This document shows, piece by piece, positions 6,025 through 7,794 of a stretch of 7,794 nucleotides of DNA (the stretch's first letter is position 1; each line of letters opens with the position of its first letter). The notes under the pieces were generated by a model. That model did not search any database. It worked only from the letters and a program-made list of their open reading frames with translations, and had not been told where the DNA came from. Source of the stretch: REEB95 sp050729555 (GTDB lineage: Bacteria > Pseudomonadota > Alphaproteobacteria > ATCC43930 > CGMCC-115725); assembly GCA_050729555.1 (NCBI GenBank), contig JBOHLR010000109.1, positions 1-7,794 on the forward strand. The letters are read 5' to 3'. The position numbers and the translations under genes are program-made.

Positions 6025-7422
6025 ATGGTCGCGCGCATTCGCACCGTCGCGTTCCAGGGGATCGAGGCGGTGCCCGTCGAAGCGCAGGTCACCATTGCCG
6101 GCGGCCTGCCGGCGTTCACGGTCGTGGGCCTGCCTGACAAGGCGGTCGGCGAATCACGCGAGCGCGTGCGTGCGGCACTGACCGCGATGGGCCTGGCGCT
6201 GCCGGCCAAACGCATCACCGTCAATCTGGCGCCGGCCGCCCTCCTCAAAGAAGGCAGCCACTTCGATTTGCCGATCGCGCTTGGCCTGCTGGCGGCGATG
6301 GGCGTGCTGCCCGCCGAAGAACTCGAACGCTACGTCGCGCTCGGCGAGCTCGCGCTCGACGGCTCGCTGCTGCCGGTGGCGGGCGTGCTGCCTGCGGCGC
6401 TTGGCGCGGCAACGGCGGGCCGCGGCCTTATCTGTCCGCGCGACACCGGCGGCGAAGCGGCCTGGGCCGGCAAGATCGAGGTGCTGGCAGCGCCGTCGCT
6501 GCTGGCGCTGGTCAATCACTTCAAGGGCGCGCAGCTCTTGGCCGCGCCCGAACCCAAGATCGCGGCCGCCGCGCCGGCGACGCTCGACCTCAAGGAGATC
6601 AAAGGCCAGGAGAGCGCCAAGCGCGCGCTCGAAGTCGCCGCCGCGGGCGGCCATAACCTGTTGATGATCGGCCCGCCGGGCGCAGGCAAATCGATGCTCG
6701 CCCAGCGTTTACCCGGCCTCCTGCCGCCGCTGGCGCCGGACGAGGCGCTCGAAGTCAGCATGATCCATTCTGTCGCGGGCTTGCTGCGCGACGGCTGCCT
6801 GATGCGCGCACGGCCGTTCCGCGATCCGCATCATTCGGCGTCGCTGCCGGCGCTGGTCGGCGGCGGCATGCGCGGCAAGCCCGGCGAGATTTCCCTGGCG
6901 CATCTTGGCGTGCTGTTCCTCGACGAATTGCCCGAGTTCCAGCGCGCGACGCTTGAGGCGCTGCGTCAGCCGATCGAATCCGGCCGGGTCAGCGTCGCCC
7001 GCGTCAACGCACACGTCACATACCCGGCACGGGTGCAGCTGGTCGCGGCGATGAATCCCTGCCGCTGCGGACACCTCGACGATCCGGCACTGGCGTGCGG
7101 CAAGGCGCCCCGCTGCGCGCAGGATTATCAATCGCGCATCTCCGGACCGCTGTTCGATCGCATCGATCTGCACATCGACGTGCCGGCGGTGAAGGCCGCC
7201 GATCTGTCGCTGCCACCGCCGGCCGAGGGCAGCGCCGAAGTCGCCGCGCGCGTGGCATCGGCGCGCGAGCGCCAAGCGAAGCGCTACGCCAAGCTGCCGG
7301 CGGAACGGCGCATCCGCAGCAACGCCGAGCTCGATGGCAAGCTGCTGGATGAGATCGCCAAGCCCGACACCGACGGCACGAAACTGCTCAACGATGCGGC
7401 GGAACGGTTCGGTATTAGGTAG
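6025..7422 (+). CDS. comM: ComM/YifB Mg-chelatase-like AAA+ ATPase, 3' end lost
   Basis: ComM/YifB proteins are hexameric AAA+ helicases; Vibrio ComM promotes branch migration during natural transformation. Three regions can be seen: an N-terminal Lon-like ChlI domain (about 20-142), the Mg-chelatase AAA+ domain (about 190-395) and part of the C-terminal domain (about 403-463). Walker A is GPPGAGKS at 216-223, Walker B VLFLDE at 296-301, sensor 1 AAMNPC at 341-346, and the arginine-finger region RISGPLFDRIDL at 371-382. A Cys cluster (346, 348, 358, 364) is retained. Family members are about 500-510 residues and continue after ERFG with an L-S-A-R-G-Y-H-R block. Here ERFG is followed by IR and a TAG at 7420-7422, so about 40 C-terminal residues are missing. 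The DNA after 7413 is unrelated and GC-poorer. The gene is probably a pseudogene cut by an insertion or rearrangement. Start: GAGGGGG four bases before the ATG. Confidence 0.93.
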   Translation: MVARIRTVAFQGIEAVPVEAQVTIAGGLPAFTVVGLPDKAVGESRERVRAALTAMGLALPAKRITVNLAPAALLKEGSHFDLPIALGLLAAMGVLPAEELERYVALGELALDGSLLPVAGVLPAALGAATAGRGLICPRDTGGEAAWAGKIEVLAAPSLLALVNHFKGAQLLAAPEPKIAAAAPATLDLKEIKGQESAKRALEVAAAGGHNLLMIGPPGAGKSMLAQRLPGLLPPLAPDEALEVSMIHSVAGLLRDGCLMRARPFRDPHHSASLPALVGGGMRGKPGEISLAHLGVLFLDELPEFQRATLEALRQPIESGRVSVARVNAHVTYPARVQLVAAMNPCRCGHLDDPALACGKAPRCAQDYQSRISGPLFDRIDLHIDVPAVKAADLSLPPPAEGSAEVAARVASARERQAKRYAKLPAERRIRSNAELDGKLLDEIAKPDTDGTKLLNDAAERFGIR

Positions 7423-7443
7423 CAAACGCACCTAGGATTTTTT
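7416..7443 (+). terminator. possible intrinsic terminator at the comM break
   Basis: TAGGT (7416-7420) pairs with ACCTA (7430-7434). Inside, GC (7422-7423) pairs with GC (7428-7429) around an AAAC loop, with one bulged A. The stem is followed by GGA and six T residues (7438-7443). The truncated comM stop codon TAG (7420-7422) lies within the hairpin. The stem is AT-containing and broken, so strength is doubtful. Confidence 0.4.
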
Positions 7444-7524
7444 ACGCGCCGTCAGTCGCTTCCGACGCAATTCAAGTCTACGCCGTTTCGCTCTCTGCTG
7501 ACCTTTGCGGTGAGCCTTTTTCAT
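7432..7524 (-). CDS. very basic 30-aa small protein
   Basis: ATG at 7524 to TAG at 7432-7434 encodes 30 residues, more than half of them Lys or Arg: it opens with MKKAHRKGQQ, continues through KRRR and RRKR runs, and ends ARKKS. AGGA lies six bases before the ATG, a good Shine-Dalgarno. Such composition suggests binding to nucleic acid or ribosomes, by analogy with small Arg/Lys-rich proteins, but I do not recognise a family. The stop codon falls inside the hairpin at the comM break, so the ORF ends almost exactly at the composition boundary and belongs to the incoming DNA. A 52-residue open frame ends 25 bases upstream on the same strand. Short length and basic bias mean it could still be spurious. 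Confidence 0.45.
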   Translation of the reverse strand: MKKAHRKGQQRAKRRRLELRRKRLTARKKS

Positions 7525-7549
7525 ACTGCTTCCTGATTAGTTGTTTCGA

Positions 7550-7708
7550 TCACGGAAACCGGAAGATAAACCGCTCCTGTTTCCATATCTCGAAGCCATC
7601 TGGTGGCTTACCACCACTTTTGGATTTTGATGCTTGGCGCTCGGCGAGCAATTTCTGGGCGCGTTTAATTGAGCTGGTCCCGGTTGGTTGGACAGGTTGG
7701 CAGCGAAG
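7550..7708 (-). CDS. start-less open frame, possible remnant of a small gene
   Basis: Between an in-frame TAA (7709-7711) and TGA (7550-7552) on the minus strand there are 52 sense codons with protein-like composition: a helical stretch KRAQKLLAERQASKSKS, then GGKPPDGFEIWKQERFIFRF. There is no ATG or GTG. The only usual start is TTG at 7651, without a ribosome site. It could be a gene fragment, the 3' end of a frameshifted gene, or chance. It is followed after 25 bases by the 30-aa basic ORF, so the two may have formed a small operon. No family is recognised. Confidence 0.25.
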   Translation of the reverse strand, partial: LRCQPVQPTGTSSIKRAQKLLAERQASKSKSGGKPPDGFEIWKQERFIFRFP

Positions 7709-7794
7709 TTAAGGTGTACTCCGGTTGCTGATCACGCTGCCAGAATCCCATTCATGTGGAGAGCCTTTTGCTGCGGTTGGGCCTGTGGAGATGT

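Larger units (their letters stand above)
7414..7794. other. GC-poor segment replacing the comM 3' end
   Basis: From the break in comM to the window end the sequence is about 52% GC (hand count over 7441-7794), clearly lower than the coding DNA to its left. No long ORF is found on either strand. It holds a hairpin with T-run, a 30-codon basic ORF and a start-less open frame, both on the minus strand and pointing toward comM. The motif TGTGGAGA occurs twice, at 7755-7762 and 7784-7791. No transposase, integrase, terminal inverted repeat or tRNA could be identified. It is best read as the edge of an inserted or rearranged element whose body lies beyond the window. Confidence 0.55.

Noticed and set aside
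5532..6248. 238-codon minus-strand frame across DUF2244 and the comM 5' end
   Set aside because: It is antisense to two supported genes, with composition typical of complementary-strand artefacts.
6709..7431. 240-codon minus-strand frame antisense to comM
   Set aside because: It lies opposite the conserved AAA+ domain and has only Arg/Gln/Ala-rich content without motifs.
7405..7440. Simple frameshift as the cause of the short comM
   Set aside because: None of the other frames after 7413 restores the expected S-A-R-G-Y-H-R continuation, and composition changes at the same point, so replacement of sequence fits better than an indel.
7755..7791. Direct repeat TGTGGAGA as an attachment site or element end
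   Set aside because: Eight bases repeated 29 bases apart near the window edge, with no further periodicity or integrase context, is not enough to claim a site.

Overview
The window looks like chromosomal DNA from a high-GC alphaproteobacterium, most likely a member of the Hyphomicrobiales (Rhizobiales) or a near relative. This rests on the murJ-trpS pair, the DUF2244 gene beside nth, a TIGR02186/Alph_Pro_TM-type protein, and base composition. Most of the window is ordinary housekeeping sequence, with two unusual spots: a promoter/operator near 1.2 kb and a composition break at 7.41 kb.

Left part (1-1266): the 5' end of a secreted or membrane-anchored TIGR02186-like protein runs off the left edge on the minus strand. 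It is divergent from a GlcG/HbpS-like heme-binding family gene (478-888). A previously easy-to-miss 43-residue single-pass membrane protein lies at 909-1040 on the minus strand, with a strong Shine-Dalgarno. About 155 bases upstream of it sits a near-consensus sigma-70 promoter (perfect -35, 17-base spacer, extended -10). Two tandem copies of the palindrome TGGTATACCA, 11 bp apart, overlap this promoter. That is the arrangement expected of an operator for a GntR-family repressor.

Centre (1267-5963): trpS and murJ lie in tandem on the minus strand, as murJ then trpS in transcription order. dapB diverges from murJ on the plus strand and converges on nth. The 3' ends of dapB and nth overlap by 128 bp, so nth carries an Arg-rich tail encoded antisense to the dapB C-terminal codons. 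nth and a DUF2244 membrane protein gene diverge with only 14 bp between their start codons. The roles are tryptophan charging, lipid II flipping, diaminopimelate/lysine synthesis and base excision repair: two cell-wall genes back to back, with no sign of an accessory system.

Right part (5964-7794): a comM/yifB gene (Mg-chelatase-like AAA+ ATPase, branch-migration helicase of transformation) begins normally but loses family resemblance at base 7413. It stops after 465 codons, roughly 40 short of the usual length. From there to the window end the DNA is about 52% GC (counted by hand over 7441-7794), while the comM coding sequence is clearly richer. This segment holds a hairpin plus T-run, a 30-codon Arg/Lys-rich minus-strand ORF with a good Shine-Dalgarno, and an open frame without a clear start. 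The simplest reading is the edge of an insertion or rearrangement in comM, a gene known as an integration target for AbaR/Tn6022-type islands in Acinetobacter. No transposase, integrase or terminal repeat is visible here. No tRNA, rRNA or CRISPR array was seen.
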